DNA from: Gammaproteobacteria bacterium
Lineage (GTDB): Bacteria > Pseudomonadota > Gammaproteobacteria > GCA-2400775
Reading direction: 5' to 3'
Length of the DNA: 64,000 nucleotides
Assembly (NCBI GenBank): GCA_015492075.1
Contig: WGFU01000019.1
Coordinates: 41,623-105,622, forward strand
The position numbers were made by a program, and so were the translations under genes. Shown here in pieces: positions 54,639 to 63,451 of the stretch; position 1 is the stretch's first letter; every line of letters begins with the position of its first letter. The notes beneath the pieces were generated by a model that was given only the letters and a program-made list of their open reading frames with translations, was not told the DNA's origin and did not search any database.

Positions 54639-55901
54639 TTGCTCGAAAGTGTAGCTCACGGTACGGCTCAATCACAATTCGATATACTGTTCTGCGCACC
54701 TGAAGACTGGCTCGTACTTGAGCGCACCGGTTTGATGACGCTCAATAACGATCCATTGGCCAGTGATGATTTTCTTGTTGTATTGGATCAACAATGGCAA
54801 AAAAACCGCTCCACGATAAAGCCAGAGGTGACACTGCCTTTCCATGGTGGCTGGTTTGTCTACTTAGGCTATGAACTGGCAGCCCATATTGAACCCAGCA
54901 TACAAAGCTATCATGATCCGGTTCTACCGGTGGCATTCGCCACACGCATCACGACGGCGTTGATTCGCGACCACGCACAGTCATGTTTGTACCTAGTATC
55001 AAATGATAAAAGCAAGTTAGATGAGTTGACTGACGATTTAGAGGCCGATAACTCTGTCAACGATTCGCTACTCTCCTTCCGCCACATAGAGGAAGAAGAC
55101 GCGCAACGTTTTATAAGCGGCGTCGAACGTATTAAGCGCTATATTTATGAAGGCGACATTTTTCAGGTGAATTTATCGCGTGGCTGGGAGGCACAAGCGT
55201 GTGAACCGTTTACGTCTGCCTCTTTATATCAACGATTACGTAAGTCTAATCCCGCACCATTTTCGGCTTTAGTTCGCTACAGCAATAAAACCATTATCAG
55301 TTCATCGCCCGAGCGCTTGGTGCACACTGAAGGCATGTGTGTACAAACGCGACCGATTGCCGGTACGCGCCCGCGAGCGCAAAATAATCACGAGGATCAA
55401 CAGCTTGCTACAGAGCTGATGGATAATGTGAAAGAGCGTGCCGAACATATTATGCTGATTGATTTAGAGCGCAATGATCTTGGCCGCGTCTGCCAACCCG
55501 GAAGCATTGAAGTTGATGCGCTCATGGTTCGTGAAAGCTATGCCCATGTTCACCACATTGTCTCGAATATTCGTGGTCAATTACGTGATGGTACGATGCC
55601 TGGTGAAGTAATTCGTGCCGTATTTCCTGGCGGTACGATTACAGGTTGTCCCAAGGTGCGCTGCATGGAGATCATTCACGAGTTAGAGGGTGAAGCGAGG
55701 GGGGCATATACTGGCTCTGTTGGCTATATTAATGATAATGGTGATATGGATCTGAATATTCTCATCCGCAGCCTCGTCAGTGATGGTAAGACGGTAAAAT
55801 TTCGCGCTGGTGGCGGTATTGTCGCGGATTCTGTCGCAGAGCGCGAAGTCGATGAAACACGCAGCAAAGCCAAGGGGTTATTGCTCGCATTGCAATCCTG
55901 A
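54639..55901 (+). CDS. pabB: Aminodeoxychorismate synthase component I
   Basis: PabB turns chorismate into aminodeoxychorismate for folate synthesis, using ammonia from PabA. The visible chain (420 residues from the TTG at 54639) contains 'YIYEGDIFQVNLSRGW', 'ERAEHIMLIDLERNDLGRV', 'VFPGGTITGCPKVRCMEII' and 'GAYTGSVGYIN'. The coding pattern continues upstream to about 54534 ('FIRRLDRYDDLLALHQHQ'), but no ATG, GTG or TTG occurs there, so initiation may use ATT or CTG. The PIAGT motif has Ala where E. coli PabB has Lys. Direct linkage to pabC supports PabB rather than TrpE. No pabA is in the window. Confidence 0.9.
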   Translation: MLESVAHGTAQSQFDILFCAPEDWLVLERTGLMTLNNDPLASDDFLVVLDQQWQKNRSTIKPEVTLPFHGGWFVYLGYELAAHIEPSIQSYHDPVLPVAFATRITTALIRDHAQSCLYLVSNDKSKLDELTDDLEADNSVNDSLLSFRHIEEEDAQRFISGVERIKRYIYEGDIFQVNLSRGWEAQACEPFTSASLYQRLRKSNPAPFSALVRYSNKTIISSSPERLVHTEGMCVQTRPIAGTRPRAQNNHEDQQLATELMDNVKERAEHIMLIDLERNDLGRVCQPGSIEVDALMVRESYAHVHHIVSNIRGQLRDGTMPGEVIRAVFPGGTITGCPKVRCMEIIHELEGEARGAYTGSVGYINDNGDMDLNILIRSLVSDGKTVKFRAGGGIVADSVAEREVDETRSKAKGLLLALQS

Positions 55902-55908
55902 TAGGCCT

Positions 55909-56754
55909 ATGACAGCACAGTCTCTCGTTAATGGTAAAGCCAGTGGCCAGATCAGTATCCTTGATCGCGGCTTGCTCTATGGCGATGGTGTATTTGAAAC
56001 GATCGCCGTGCGCGAGCGCCGCATTTTCTTATGGCATGAACATATGCAGCGACTGCATTCCGCATGCGAAGTATTGCGCTTTAAATTTCCCGGTGTAACA
56101 CTGCTACAAAACGAAGTGGCAAAATTGTTGGGCACTGTGAAGCAGAATGTTACGCTCAGAATTACGCTCACACGCGGTGTTGGCAAGCGTGGCTATCGGC
56201 CAGTGCAGAATGCTGAACCAAACCGTATAATCAGTGTTCACGAGTGGCTGCATTCCCCTCAAAACTATAGTAAAAATGGTATCCACCTTCGCTGTTGTGA
56301 TATGCGGCTGGCAAATAGTGTACTGGCGGGACTAAAACATCTGAATCGCCTGGAACAAGTGCTGGCACAAGCTGAATGGCAGGCCGAAGACGGTATTCAG
56401 GAAGGTTTAATGCTTGATCATAATAATCATGTGATCGAAGGGACCATGACAAATGTTTTCATGGTAAAAGACGAGGTACTGATGACGCCAGATCTAAGCT
56501 ATGCCGGTGTCGATGGCATCATGCGCCGATGTATCATGAATGTGGCACGAAGTCATGCTATCAAAACTCAAGTATCGAAACTGTCTTTGGATGACATTAG
56601 ACATGCCGACGAGGTATTCGTCACCAACAGTGTGATCGGTATTTGGCCTGTACAGCAATTCGAGGAGTTTACTTGGCCCGTGCCGGGTGAGATGACAACA
56701 AGAATAATGCAGCTTATAGAGAATAAACAAACCCGCAGTGGAATAGTAATCTGA
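55909..56754 (+). CDS. pabC: Aminodeoxychorismate lyase
   Basis: PabC releases pyruvate from aminodeoxychorismate to give 4-aminobenzoate, with pyridoxal phosphate. The 281-residue fold-type IV enzyme has 'ISILDRGLLYGDGVFETIAV' near the start, the PLP lysine in 'LAGLKHLNRLEQVLAQAE', and 'GTMTNVFMVKD' and 'DEVFVTNSVIGIWPV'. The ATG at 55909, after the pabB stop, starts the family sequence; in-frame codons upstream lie within pabB. Its TGA overlaps the ATG of mltG (ATGA type), so the two are coupled. Confidence 0.93.
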   Translation: MTAQSLVNGKASGQISILDRGLLYGDGVFETIAVRERRIFLWHEHMQRLHSACEVLRFKFPGVTLLQNEVAKLLGTVKQNVTLRITLTRGVGKRGYRPVQNAEPNRIISVHEWLHSPQNYSKNGIHLRCCDMRLANSVLAGLKHLNRLEQVLAQAEWQAEDGIQEGLMLDHNNHVIEGTMTNVFMVKDEVLMTPDLSYAGVDGIMRRCIMNVARSHAIKTQVSKLSLDDIRHADEVFVTNSVIGIWPVQQFEEFTWPVPGEMTTRIMQLIENKQTRSGIVI

Positions 56755-57764
56755 TGCCAAAGACCTTATATCGTATATCGAGCGTATTGCTGCTGATAGG
56801 CGGTTTGGTGTTGGTGGGTTTTGCACTGGATGTACGCCATTTCCTGGCTACGCCATTGGAGTTTGGTAGCGGCGTTCGTTACATCATTAAGCCTAATGAT
56901 AGCGTGCACAGTATTGCCAATTCACTCAAAGTGCGGGGTATTTTGACCAAGCCCTATTACCTTATTGGCTTGGCAAAATGGAAACAGGTGGCCGGCAAGA
57001 TCAAAGTCGGCGAATATCAAATACCCGCCATGATCACTCCCGAAGAGTTGTTGGACTTGCTGGTTTCCGGCGATGTTATCCAGCATTCTTTGACTTTGAT
57101 CGAGGGATGGACTTTTGATGAAGTCATGCGAGCGGTCAACGACAATCAAAATCTGACCCATACGCTCAATGACTATTCTGTTGCAGAGATTATGGATAGA
57201 TTGGGTTTGGCTGGACAACATCCTGAGGGCCGCTTCTATCCTGATACCTATCATTTCACACATGGCACAACCGATCTGGAATTCCTGAAGCGCAGCTATC
57301 GGCAAATGCAATCGATTTTGGCGCAAGAGTGGGCTCAGCGCGCCAAGGATACCCCCCTAAAAACAGCATATGAGGCCTTAATTTTGGCCTCGATTATCGA
57401 ACGAGAAACCAATGTCGATGCTGAGAGGGCGCAAGTGTCGGGGGTTTTCATACGCCGTTTGCAACGTGGTATGCGCCTGCAAACCGATCCCACGGTTATC
57501 TATGGCTTGGGCAAGAAATTTGATGGCAATATTCGGCGTAAGGATCTGCGTCACGACACACCCTACAATACCTACGTTCATAAGGGGTTGCCACCTACAC
57601 CTATTGCCATGCCAAGTGTGAAATCAATCCATGCGGCATTACACCCAGATAGTGGAAAATCCATTTATTTCGTTGCCAAGGGCGATGGTACGCACCAGTT
57701 TTCTGAAACACTGCAACAACATAATGCTGCGGTAAGAAAATATCAGTTAGGTGGAAAGCGTTAA
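56754..57764 (+). CDS. mltG: Endolytic peptidoglycan transglycosylase MltG
   Basis: MltG (YceG) cuts nascent glycan strands in the inner membrane's outer face and limits their length. The 336-residue protein has one N-terminal membrane helix (about 7-24), a LysM-like segment ('VRYIIKPNDSVHSIANSLKV'), and the YceG catalytic domain with the essential Glu in 'EALILASIIERETN', followed by 'RLQTDPTVIYGLGKKFDG' and 'YNTYVHKGLPPTPIAMPS'. Order pabC-mltG-tmk-holB is that of E. coli and Pseudomonas. Confidence 0.94.
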   Translation: MPKTLYRISSVLLLIGGLVLVGFALDVRHFLATPLEFGSGVRYIIKPNDSVHSIANSLKVRGILTKPYYLIGLAKWKQVAGKIKVGEYQIPAMITPEELLDLLVSGDVIQHSLTLIEGWTFDEVMRAVNDNQNLTHTLNDYSVAEIMDRLGLAGQHPEGRFYPDTYHFTHGTTDLEFLKRSYRQMQSILAQEWAQRAKDTPLKTAYEALILASIIERETNVDAERAQVSGVFIRRLQRGMRLQTDPTVIYGLGKKFDGNIRRKDLRHDTPYNTYVHKGLPPTPIAMPSVKSIHAALHPDSGKSIYFVAKGDGTHQFSETLQQHNAAVRKYQLGGKR

Positions 57765-57766
57765 AA

Positions 57767-58408
57767 ATGAGCCATACGACTGGAAAATTCATTACCGTTG
57801 AAGGCATCGAAGGAGTAGGTAAGAGCACTAATATTGCGACTATTCGTCGCGTTCTCGATGAGAATAATATCGAATACGTCGTGACACGTGAACCCGGCGG
57901 TACCGATCTGGGTGAAGACATTCGCAGTTTATTGCTTGATCATAAACATCAGGCCATGAGTGATGATTGTGAGCTGTTGCTGATGTTTGCCTCTCGTGCG
58001 CAACATTTGGCACAAGTTATTATGCCAGCGCTGCAATGCGGAAAGTGGGTTATTTGTGACCGTTTTACCGACGCCACCTATGCCTATCAAGGCGGTGGTC
58101 GCGGTATCGATGACAAACGGATTGCCTTGCTCGAAGAATGGGTGCACGGTAACCAGCAGCCCGATTTAACTTTCTTACTGGATACCGATGTGGCGACCGG
58201 CATGGCGCGCGTACACAAAAGAGGCGCGGCTGATCGCTTTGAGTCTGAAGCCACTGTATTTTTTGAACGTGTACGAGCAACGTACCTGGCCCGAGCAAAA
58301 GCGAACGCCACCCGGACCGTGGTGATTGATGCAGGCCAGGCACTGGTCGACGTTGAGCTTAGTATTCGACAACGGCTCACTGTATTTTTAGAGCACTGCC
58401 AACAGTGA
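57767..58408 (+). CDS. tmk: Thymidylate kinase
   Basis: Tmk phosphorylates dTMP to dTDP. The 213-residue protein has the P-loop 'FITVEGIEGVGKSTN', the 'TREPGGTDLGEDIR' DR/E-type loop, the 'CDRFTDATYAYQGGGRG' segment and a lid region with 'RGAADRFESE'. Lack of an Arg in the P-loop (type II) with basic lid is as in E. coli. Length is typical. It overlaps holB by four bases. Confidence 0.95.
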   Translation: MSHTTGKFITVEGIEGVGKSTNIATIRRVLDENNIEYVVTREPGGTDLGEDIRSLLLDHKHQAMSDDCELLLMFASRAQHLAQVIMPALQCGKWVICDRFTDATYAYQGGGRGIDDKRIALLEEWVHGNQQPDLTFLLDTDVATGMARVHKRGAADRFESEATVFFERVRATYLARAKANATRTVVIDAGQALVDVELSIRQRLTVFLEHCQQ

Positions 58409-59340
58409 GTACGCGTTTACCTTGGCATGACCCACTTTGGTCTCAGATTTCTAGTAGTCTTGAACAAAAACGCCTCGCTCATGCCTATTTACTGCAAGGC
58501 CCAGCCGGTGTCGGCAAGGCAAATTTTGCCAGCAACCTTGCTCAGCTACTGCTTTGTGAACAACCATCGCTGGAGGCCTGCGGGCAATGTAAGAGTTGTC
58601 ACTTATTTGAGGTGGGTACGCATCCCGACTATCGACAGCTAGTCAGTGAAGCCGGCAAGTCGATCGGTATCGATATGATGCGCGATACCTCTGCATTCTT
58701 TTCACTAACGCGCCAATACGGTCGTTACCAGATCGCAGTCATATTCCATGCCGAGCGAATGACAATGGCAGCGGCCAACGCCTTGTTAAAGACGCTGGAG
58801 GAGCCACCTGCCAGCGCCTTGTTGCTCCTAATCAGTGAACAGGCCTCATTGCTGCCAGTGACAGTTCGCAGCCGCTGTCAACTCTTACGCTTCACCGTAC
58901 CCGCGGCAGATGTCGCTTTATCCTGGTTAAAAAGCCAGGGATTGGAGTCAGACCAAGCGCAGCATAATCTTGGCTTGACTCGTGGCGCACCGCTACGTGC
59001 ATTAGCGCTGAATAAAGAAAACGATTTTGAAAGTCGGCGCAATACTATCCTTGAAGGTGCACGCGCCTTATATTCTGGTCGCAAAGACCCGCTCGATCTT
59101 GCCGAATCTTTACTAAAGTTGGGCGCGAAACATGCGCTATATATACTGTGGCAGTGGAAAGCGGAAATGGTAAGGAGTCTCGCTACTGACCAACACTGCG
59201 CAGATACCGCATTAGCTCAGCAGATAGGGCAGCGCCGCTTGCTCAAACGAATGGCTGGCCTTAGTACCGCTATCAGGCAACTAGACTCGCAGCTTAATGA
59301 GCAATTGATACTCGAAGATATCTTTATATCTTGGGTGTAA
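58405..59340 (+). CDS. holB: DNA polymerase III subunit delta'
   Basis: HolB (delta') is the fixed part of the clamp loader. The 311-residue protein begins with a clamp-loader P-loop region 'HAYLLQGPAGVGKANFASNL', in which the usual Thr/Ser after GK is Ala, consistent with a non-ATP-binding delta'. A zinc site is formed by cysteines in 'LLCEQ' and 'CGQCKSCHLF', and SRC occurs in 'VRSRCQLLRF'. 'AERMTMAAANALLKTLEEPP' is the conserved block. It starts with GTG. Confidence 0.94.
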   Translation: MSTRLPWHDPLWSQISSSLEQKRLAHAYLLQGPAGVGKANFASNLAQLLLCEQPSLEACGQCKSCHLFEVGTHPDYRQLVSEAGKSIGIDMMRDTSAFFSLTRQYGRYQIAVIFHAERMTMAAANALLKTLEEPPASALLLLISEQASLLPVTVRSRCQLLRFTVPAADVALSWLKSQGLESDQAQHNLGLTRGAPLRALALNKENDFESRRNTILEGARALYSGRKDPLDLAESLLKLGAKHALYILWQWKAEMVRSLATDQHCADTALAQQIGQRRLLKRMAGLSTAIRQLDSQLNEQLILEDIFISWV

Positions 59341-59368
59341 TTATCACCGTAACGTTTTGATTTAAATT

Positions 59369-59716
59369 ATGAATGCTGCAAAGAAACAACGTATTTTATC
59401 GCTCTCGATCAAGGACAAAAGCGCCTTGTATGCGGCATATATGCCATTCGTCACTCATGGAGGGCTATTTGTACCAACGGATGTCGATTACCAGCTCGGT
59501 GATGAAGTATTTTTGTTGCTGACCTTAATGACCGATAGCGACAAGATTCCTGTTGTAGGCAAGGTCTGTTGGATAACACCGAGTGGTTCACAGGGCGGCC
59601 GTACCACCGGGATTGGTATTCAGTTTAACGCCGAAGAGGGCATTGATGTACGTAATAAAATAGAGAACCACCTCGCCGGGGCGCTCGATTCCGACCGCGT
59701 TACCCATACGATGTAG
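59369..59716 (+). CDS. pilZ: PilZ domain protein
   Basis: The 115-residue protein fits the PilZ protein of type IV pili: 'LYAAYMPFVTHGGLFVPT', 'YQLGDEVFLLLTLM', and 'GKVCWITPSGSQGG...GIGIQF'. As in P. aeruginosa PilZ, the classic c-di-GMP-binding RxxxR and DxSxxG residues are missing, so it probably works through protein partners (PilB/FimX) rather than binding the nucleotide. Its location between holB and tatD is the same as in Pseudomonas. Pilus genes are not in the window. Confidence 0.92.
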   Translation: MNAAKKQRILSLSIKDKSALYAAYMPFVTHGGLFVPTDVDYQLGDEVFLLLTLMTDSDKIPVVGKVCWITPSGSQGGRTTGIGIQFNAEEGIDVRNKIENHLAGALDSDRVTHTM

Positions 59717-59795
59717 AGCAACGTTCAATTCCTTTGCACGCGAAGCGCTTGACTCGATCTTACTCTTGGCAGCGTAAACCGCTATAATAACGCCG

Positions 59796-60596
59796 ATGTT
59801 TATTGATTCACATTGTCACTTGGATCTGATTGATCCTGACCAAAATGGTCGGAACCTACCTGAGCTACTTAATAGCGCGCGCGAAAATCAAGTCGATACG
59901 ATGTTGTGTGTATCGATCAGCCTGGAAAATTTTCCGGCAATGCTATCGCTGATTGAGCCTTATCCCCAAGTCTACGGCTCGGTGGGGGTTCATCCGACAC
60001 ATGAATGTGAACAGGAACCTGAAATTGAACAACTTGTAGCGCTGGCTGACAACCCCAAGGTTATCGCCATCGGTGAGACCGGGCTGGATTACTTTCGCTG
60101 TGAAGGAGACATGGAATGGCAGCAAGAACGGTTTCGACGCCATATCACTGCTTCCAAGGTGACAGGTAAACCCCTTATTATCCATACACGTGATGCCAAG
60201 GCTGACACAATCAAGCTGTTGCGCGAGGAAAACGCGCAAGACACCTGTGGTGTCATGCATTGCTTTGTTGAAGACTGGGAAACCGCTGAAGCCGCGATGG
60301 ATCTAGGCTTTTATATCTCTTTCTCGGGTATTGTCACGTTCAAGAACGCCAAAGAGTTGCAACAAATCGCAAAAAAAGTGCCACTGGATCGCTTGCTTAT
60401 CGAGACCGATTCACCTTATTTGGCACCAGTGCCCAAGCGCGGAAAAACCAATCAACCGGCCTATGTTAAATATGTTGCCGACACCATTGCCCAATTACGT
60501 AATACCAGTATTGAGGAAATAGCACGCATTAGCAGCGATAATTTTTTTACGCTGTTTAATAGCGCTAAGCGGGCGAATCAGACTCACGCAGCTTGA
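59796..60596 (+). CDS. tatD: TatD family metal-dependent hydrolase
   Basis: The 266-residue protein has the TatD metal ligands: 'FIDSHCHLDLID' (H-x-H), 'AIGETGLDYF' with Glu, 'PLIIHTRDA' with His, 'GVMHCFVEDWETAE' with His, and the Asp in 'LLIETDSPYLAP'. TatD-type enzymes (here the YcfH/TatD subgroup) degrade DNA with 3' ends or D-aminoacyl-tRNA. The gene follows pilZ by 79 bases. It runs into a convergent aminotransferase gene, overlapping by 13 bases. Confidence 0.92.
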   Translation: MFIDSHCHLDLIDPDQNGRNLPELLNSARENQVDTMLCVSISLENFPAMLSLIEPYPQVYGSVGVHPTHECEQEPEIEQLVALADNPKVIAIGETGLDYFRCEGDMEWQQERFRRHITASKVTGKPLIIHTRDAKADTIKLLREENAQDTCGVMHCFVEDWETAEAAMDLGFYISFSGIVTFKNAKELQQIAKKVPLDRLLIETDSPYLAPVPKRGKTNQPAYVKYVADTIAQLRNTSIEEIARISSDNFFTLFNSAKRANQTHAA

Positions 60597-61723
60597 GTGA
60601 TGCGGCGCACCGCATCGAGTGCGTAGTCGAGATGCTGTTTGCTGTTGTAGCAATGCGGTGAAAAGCGCACACCGCCACCGCGGTGTGCACAGATAATAGC
60701 TTCCTTGCGCAGTGCTGAGTAAAAAGCATCACTTGCTATATTCGGATAAGAAAATGTAACAATAGCACCATGCCGTCCCTCATCAGTACAACTCAATAAA
60801 TTAATTCCACTGATATCACTGAGTCCGGCAATGAGATAACGTGTATTAGCCATTGCGCGGCGCGCAACTTCGTCGATTCCAACTTCCAGTAATACACTGA
60901 TACTGGCATTGAGGGCATGAATACCCAGCATGTTGGGACTACCACACTCGAATCGGCGTGCACTGTCAGCAACTTGCCAATCATCCTTGTCATAGTTACC
61001 TAGCGCTTTGACCATATGCCAACCATATTGTTTAAGTGCCAGCTCTTTTCTGCGTTTCTCAGCACAATAAAACAGGGCTATTCCTTCCGGTCCTAACAAC
61101 CATTTGTGACCATCGGCGACCACAAAGTCAGCCGGGGTTTGAGACAAGTCAAAGGGCAGAACACCGAGACTTTGAATTGCATCGACGCAAAATAAGATGC
61201 TGTTATCACGACAATGCTGGCTGAGCCGTTGTAAATCGACACGCAAGCCTGTCGCATATTGGACAGAACTCACGGTTATCAATCTGGTGCGTTCTGTACA
61301 ATAGTCAATTAATAATGTCTCGACATCATCATCACAACGCGTATCAATAATTTTCACAACAACGCCTTGTGATCGCAATGATTGCCAGACAATGCGATTG
61401 GAAGGGAACTCCTGATCCAATAATAGAATTTCATCGCCTACTCGCCAATCAATTCCATAAGCAATAACCGAAAGCCCTTCAGAGGTGTTTTTTAATAAAG
61501 CGATATCATCGATTGATGGTGCGTTGATGAGTTGCGCCAGGCCAGTACGCAAACCGCGTTCAACTTTTAGCCACCTGTCATAGTGACTGGCACCGAACTC
61601 CAGATTTTCCTTGGCAAAGCGAGTGAGCTCATCGATTGTACGTTGCGGCCACGGCCCCATTGCTGCGTGATTGAGATAGCATAACGCATCTGATTGCGGA
61701 AATTGTGTGGCGAGGTCTTGCAT
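60584..61723 (-). CDS. Class V aminotransferase-fold PLP enzyme
   Basis: The 379-residue protein is a PLP enzyme of the aminotransferase class V / cysteine desulfurase fold. 'CYLNHAAMGPWPQRT' at the start, 'FCVDAIQSLGVLPFDLSQTP' and the PLP lysine in 'FVVADGHKWLLGPEGIALFY' are visible, and 'AHRGGGVRFSPHCYNSKQHLD' is near the end. It lacks the conserved cysteine loop of IscS/SufS, so it is probably not a general sulfur donor. Related proteins include isopenicillin-N epimerase-like and kynureninase-like enzymes, but the substrate is unknown. Six bases separate it from the propeller-protein gene upstream. Confidence 0.82.
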   Translation of the reverse strand: MQDLATQFPQSDALCYLNHAAMGPWPQRTIDELTRFAKENLEFGASHYDRWLKVERGLRTGLAQLINAPSIDDIALLKNTSEGLSVIAYGIDWRVGDEILLLDQEFPSNRIVWQSLRSQGVVVKIIDTRCDDDVETLLIDYCTERTRLITVSSVQYATGLRVDLQRLSQHCRDNSILFCVDAIQSLGVLPFDLSQTPADFVVADGHKWLLGPEGIALFYCAEKRRKELALKQYGWHMVKALGNYDKDDWQVADSARRFECGSPNMLGIHALNASISVLLEVGIDEVARRAMANTRYLIAGLSDISGINLLSCTDEGRHGAIVTFSYPNIASDAFYSALRKEAIICAHRGGGVRFSPHCYNSKQHLDYALDAVRRITQAA

Positions 61724-61728
61724 ACGAT

Positions 61729-62757
61729 TTATTCAGGATAAAACGATTCCAATGAGACTTTATATAGCTGTCCTGCTTCATTTGAAATATAGAGCTGCTT
61801 GCCATAAAAACTAACACCTTCGGTAACACCGATGTCTCGTGTGCGTAGATAGGTGATTTTTCCGGTAAACCAGTTTTGTCCCAAGGCATTACGCGTAAAC
61901 AACCAGATCGAACGTTTTGCCAATACCACCAAGTGCAGACCTGATTGATCTACCTCAGCTCCTGTAATCAGGGCCTTACCAAAGTTGATATGTGCGACCA
62001 ATCGCGCGACGTTACCGAACTCCTCACTTTCTTGACTTTCTTGTAAACGATACCATTTTGATATGCTGTCACCCCAACCTTTGGTAAGCAAATTCAGCGT
62101 ATGATCAGAATAAAACATCGCCTCGACATCAAATTCGTTACGTGACATAAAGAACCCTGATTGATCTTCATAGCTATAAGGGATTTTTTCCAGCAATGGC
62201 ACACTTGATGCTGGGTTAAGGTCGACAGGTTCATTTATTTTATAAATAACCGTCGTCCGTGCAAAGTTAAAATTATGGCCGCTATCAGCGATATATAAGG
62301 TGCCTTTGCGATCACTTGTCATTGCCTCCCAATCGAAGTTTTCTGCACCTTCGATAGAGATACCAACTGATGTCGATGAGCCGAGCAGCGAACCATCAAG
62401 CGTCACCGGAAAAATGGCAGGGCGGTTACCGCTGTCATTCAACGTCCATAATACGCCGTCATGGATCGCCGACGTCGCCAAAGCAGAAGACTCATTGACA
62501 TAGCGATTATCCATGGTGCCGACAAGCTTTGCGCTAACACGAGTGGCTTCAAGCTGGCTTAGATCAATAGTTTCGACATTGCTGGCCGCATCAGCGTGGC
62601 TGCAACGAAAAAAAAGAATCACTAAAAGAAGGAGTAATAGGGCACTGAAATGATGGCAACGAGGCTGCCGTGATGGCGACAGACAGAGGCAATAAAACAG
62701 ATGCGCGGCCTCGGGTGCCGATTTAACCATACTAGTTAAGCAGAGGCCGCGCATCAT
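61729..62757 (-). CDS. Exported beta-propeller-like protein of unknown function
   Basis: The 342-residue product has a long hydrophobic signal ('FSALLLLLLVILFF', about 38-51) after a 37-residue polar start, with cleavage likely near ADA-ASN. The mature part is made of repeated blade-like strands ('DGVLWTLNDSGNRPAIFPV', 'NFDWEAMTSDRKGTLYIADS', 'TEGVSFYGKQLYISNEAGQ'), a pattern of SdiA-regulated or esterase-like phytase-type beta-propellers. The reported start at 62757 and Met10 (62730) both lie in an inverted repeat, so the real start is uncertain. The function is unknown. Confidence 0.65.
   Translation of the reverse strand: MMRGLCLTSMVKSAPEAAHLFYCLCLSPSRQPRCHHFSALLLLLLVILFFRCSHADAASNVETIDLSQLEATRVSAKLVGTMDNRYVNESSALATSAIHDGVLWTLNDSGNRPAIFPVTLDGSLLGSSTSVGISIEGAENFDWEAMTSDRKGTLYIADSGHNFNFARTTVIYKINEPVDLNPASSVPLLEKIPYSYEDQSGFFMSRNEFDVEAMFYSDHTLNLLTKGWGDSISKWYRLQESQESEEFGNVARLVAHINFGKALITGAEVDQSGLHLVVLAKRSIWLFTRNALGQNWFTGKITYLRTRDIGVTEGVSFYGKQLYISNEAGQLYKVSLESFYPE
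62701..62754 (-). terminator. Inverted repeat, possible terminator after the FKBP gene
   Basis: ATGCGCGGCCTC (62701-62712) is the perfect reverse complement of 62743-62754, a 12-base-pair GC-rich stem with a 30-base loop. On the minus strand it follows the fklB stop by 16 bases and is followed by CTGTTTTATT, which is terminator-like. It overlaps the predicted start of the next gene. Confidence 0.5.
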
Positions 62758-62770
62758 AGAATGTCTACAA

Positions 62771-63451
62771 CTAGTTAATGCTGATTAACTCAATATCAAA
62801 AATAAGTGTAGCGCCGGCTTTTATTGTAGGCGGTGCACCACGGTCGCCATAGGCCAGGTTTGACGGAATAAAAAGCTTGATTTTACCGCCCGGCTTAACC
62901 AGTTGTACACCCTCGGTCCAGCCTGAGATCACACCATTTAATGGAAAGGTAGCGGGCTGGCCACGCTTATGTGAGCTGTCAAACTCAGTGCCATCAAGCA
63001 GAGTGCCACGGTAATGAACCGTGACCGAGTCGGTGGCTTTTGGATTATCGCCTTCGCCCGGTTCTATGATTTGGTATTGTAAACCGCTAGCGGTTTCAAC
63101 TACGCCATCGTTTTCTTTGTTTTTAGCCAAAAACTCTACGCCTTCAGCTTTGTTTTCATCAGCGGCCAATTTAGCTTTCTCCTGTTGTTGGTTACGGAAA
63201 TTATCCAGCGCTGCGCGCACTTCTGCTTCGCTAAGTCGGGGCTCAGTGCCTGCTTGAACGTCTGCAATCGCTACTGCAATAACATCCGGATTTACCGTGA
63301 TATTTTGTTGCTTCCATTGCTGCGCTGTGATCAAGCCGATGGCGTAACTTAGTGTGTCTTTTTCAGTCTTTAAGCCTATATCTGCCGCTTGTAGAACCAG
63401 TGCTGGCGCAAGACAAAGCGACAATGTTAACGCGGATAGAACGCGGTTCAT
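62771..63451 (-). CDS. fklB: FKBP-type peptidyl-prolyl cis-trans isomerase, periplasmic
   Basis: The 226-residue protein has a signal peptide (cleavage near LQA-ADI), an N-terminal helical dimerisation region ('KTEKDTLSYAIGLITAQQWK', 'NFRNQQQEKAKLAADEN') and a C-terminal FKBP domain from about 120 ('VTVHYRGTLLDGTEFDSSHK', 'VISGWTEGVQLVKPGGKIKLFIP'). It resembles FkpA/FklB/Mip chaperones that fold outer-membrane and periplasmic proteins. The ATG at 63451 follows GAGG and begins MNRVLSALTLSLCLAPAL; an upstream in-frame ATG at 63637 would add 62 residues with no signal features. Confidence 0.92.
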   Translation of the reverse strand: MNRVLSALTLSLCLAPALVLQAADIGLKTEKDTLSYAIGLITAQQWKQQNITVNPDVIAVAIADVQAGTEPRLSEAEVRAALDNFRNQQQEKAKLAADENKAEGVEFLAKNKENDGVVETASGLQYQIIEPGEGDNPKATDSVTVHYRGTLLDGTEFDSSHKRGQPATFPLNGVISGWTEGVQLVKPGGKIKLFIPSNLAYGDRGAPPTIKAGATLIFDIELISIN

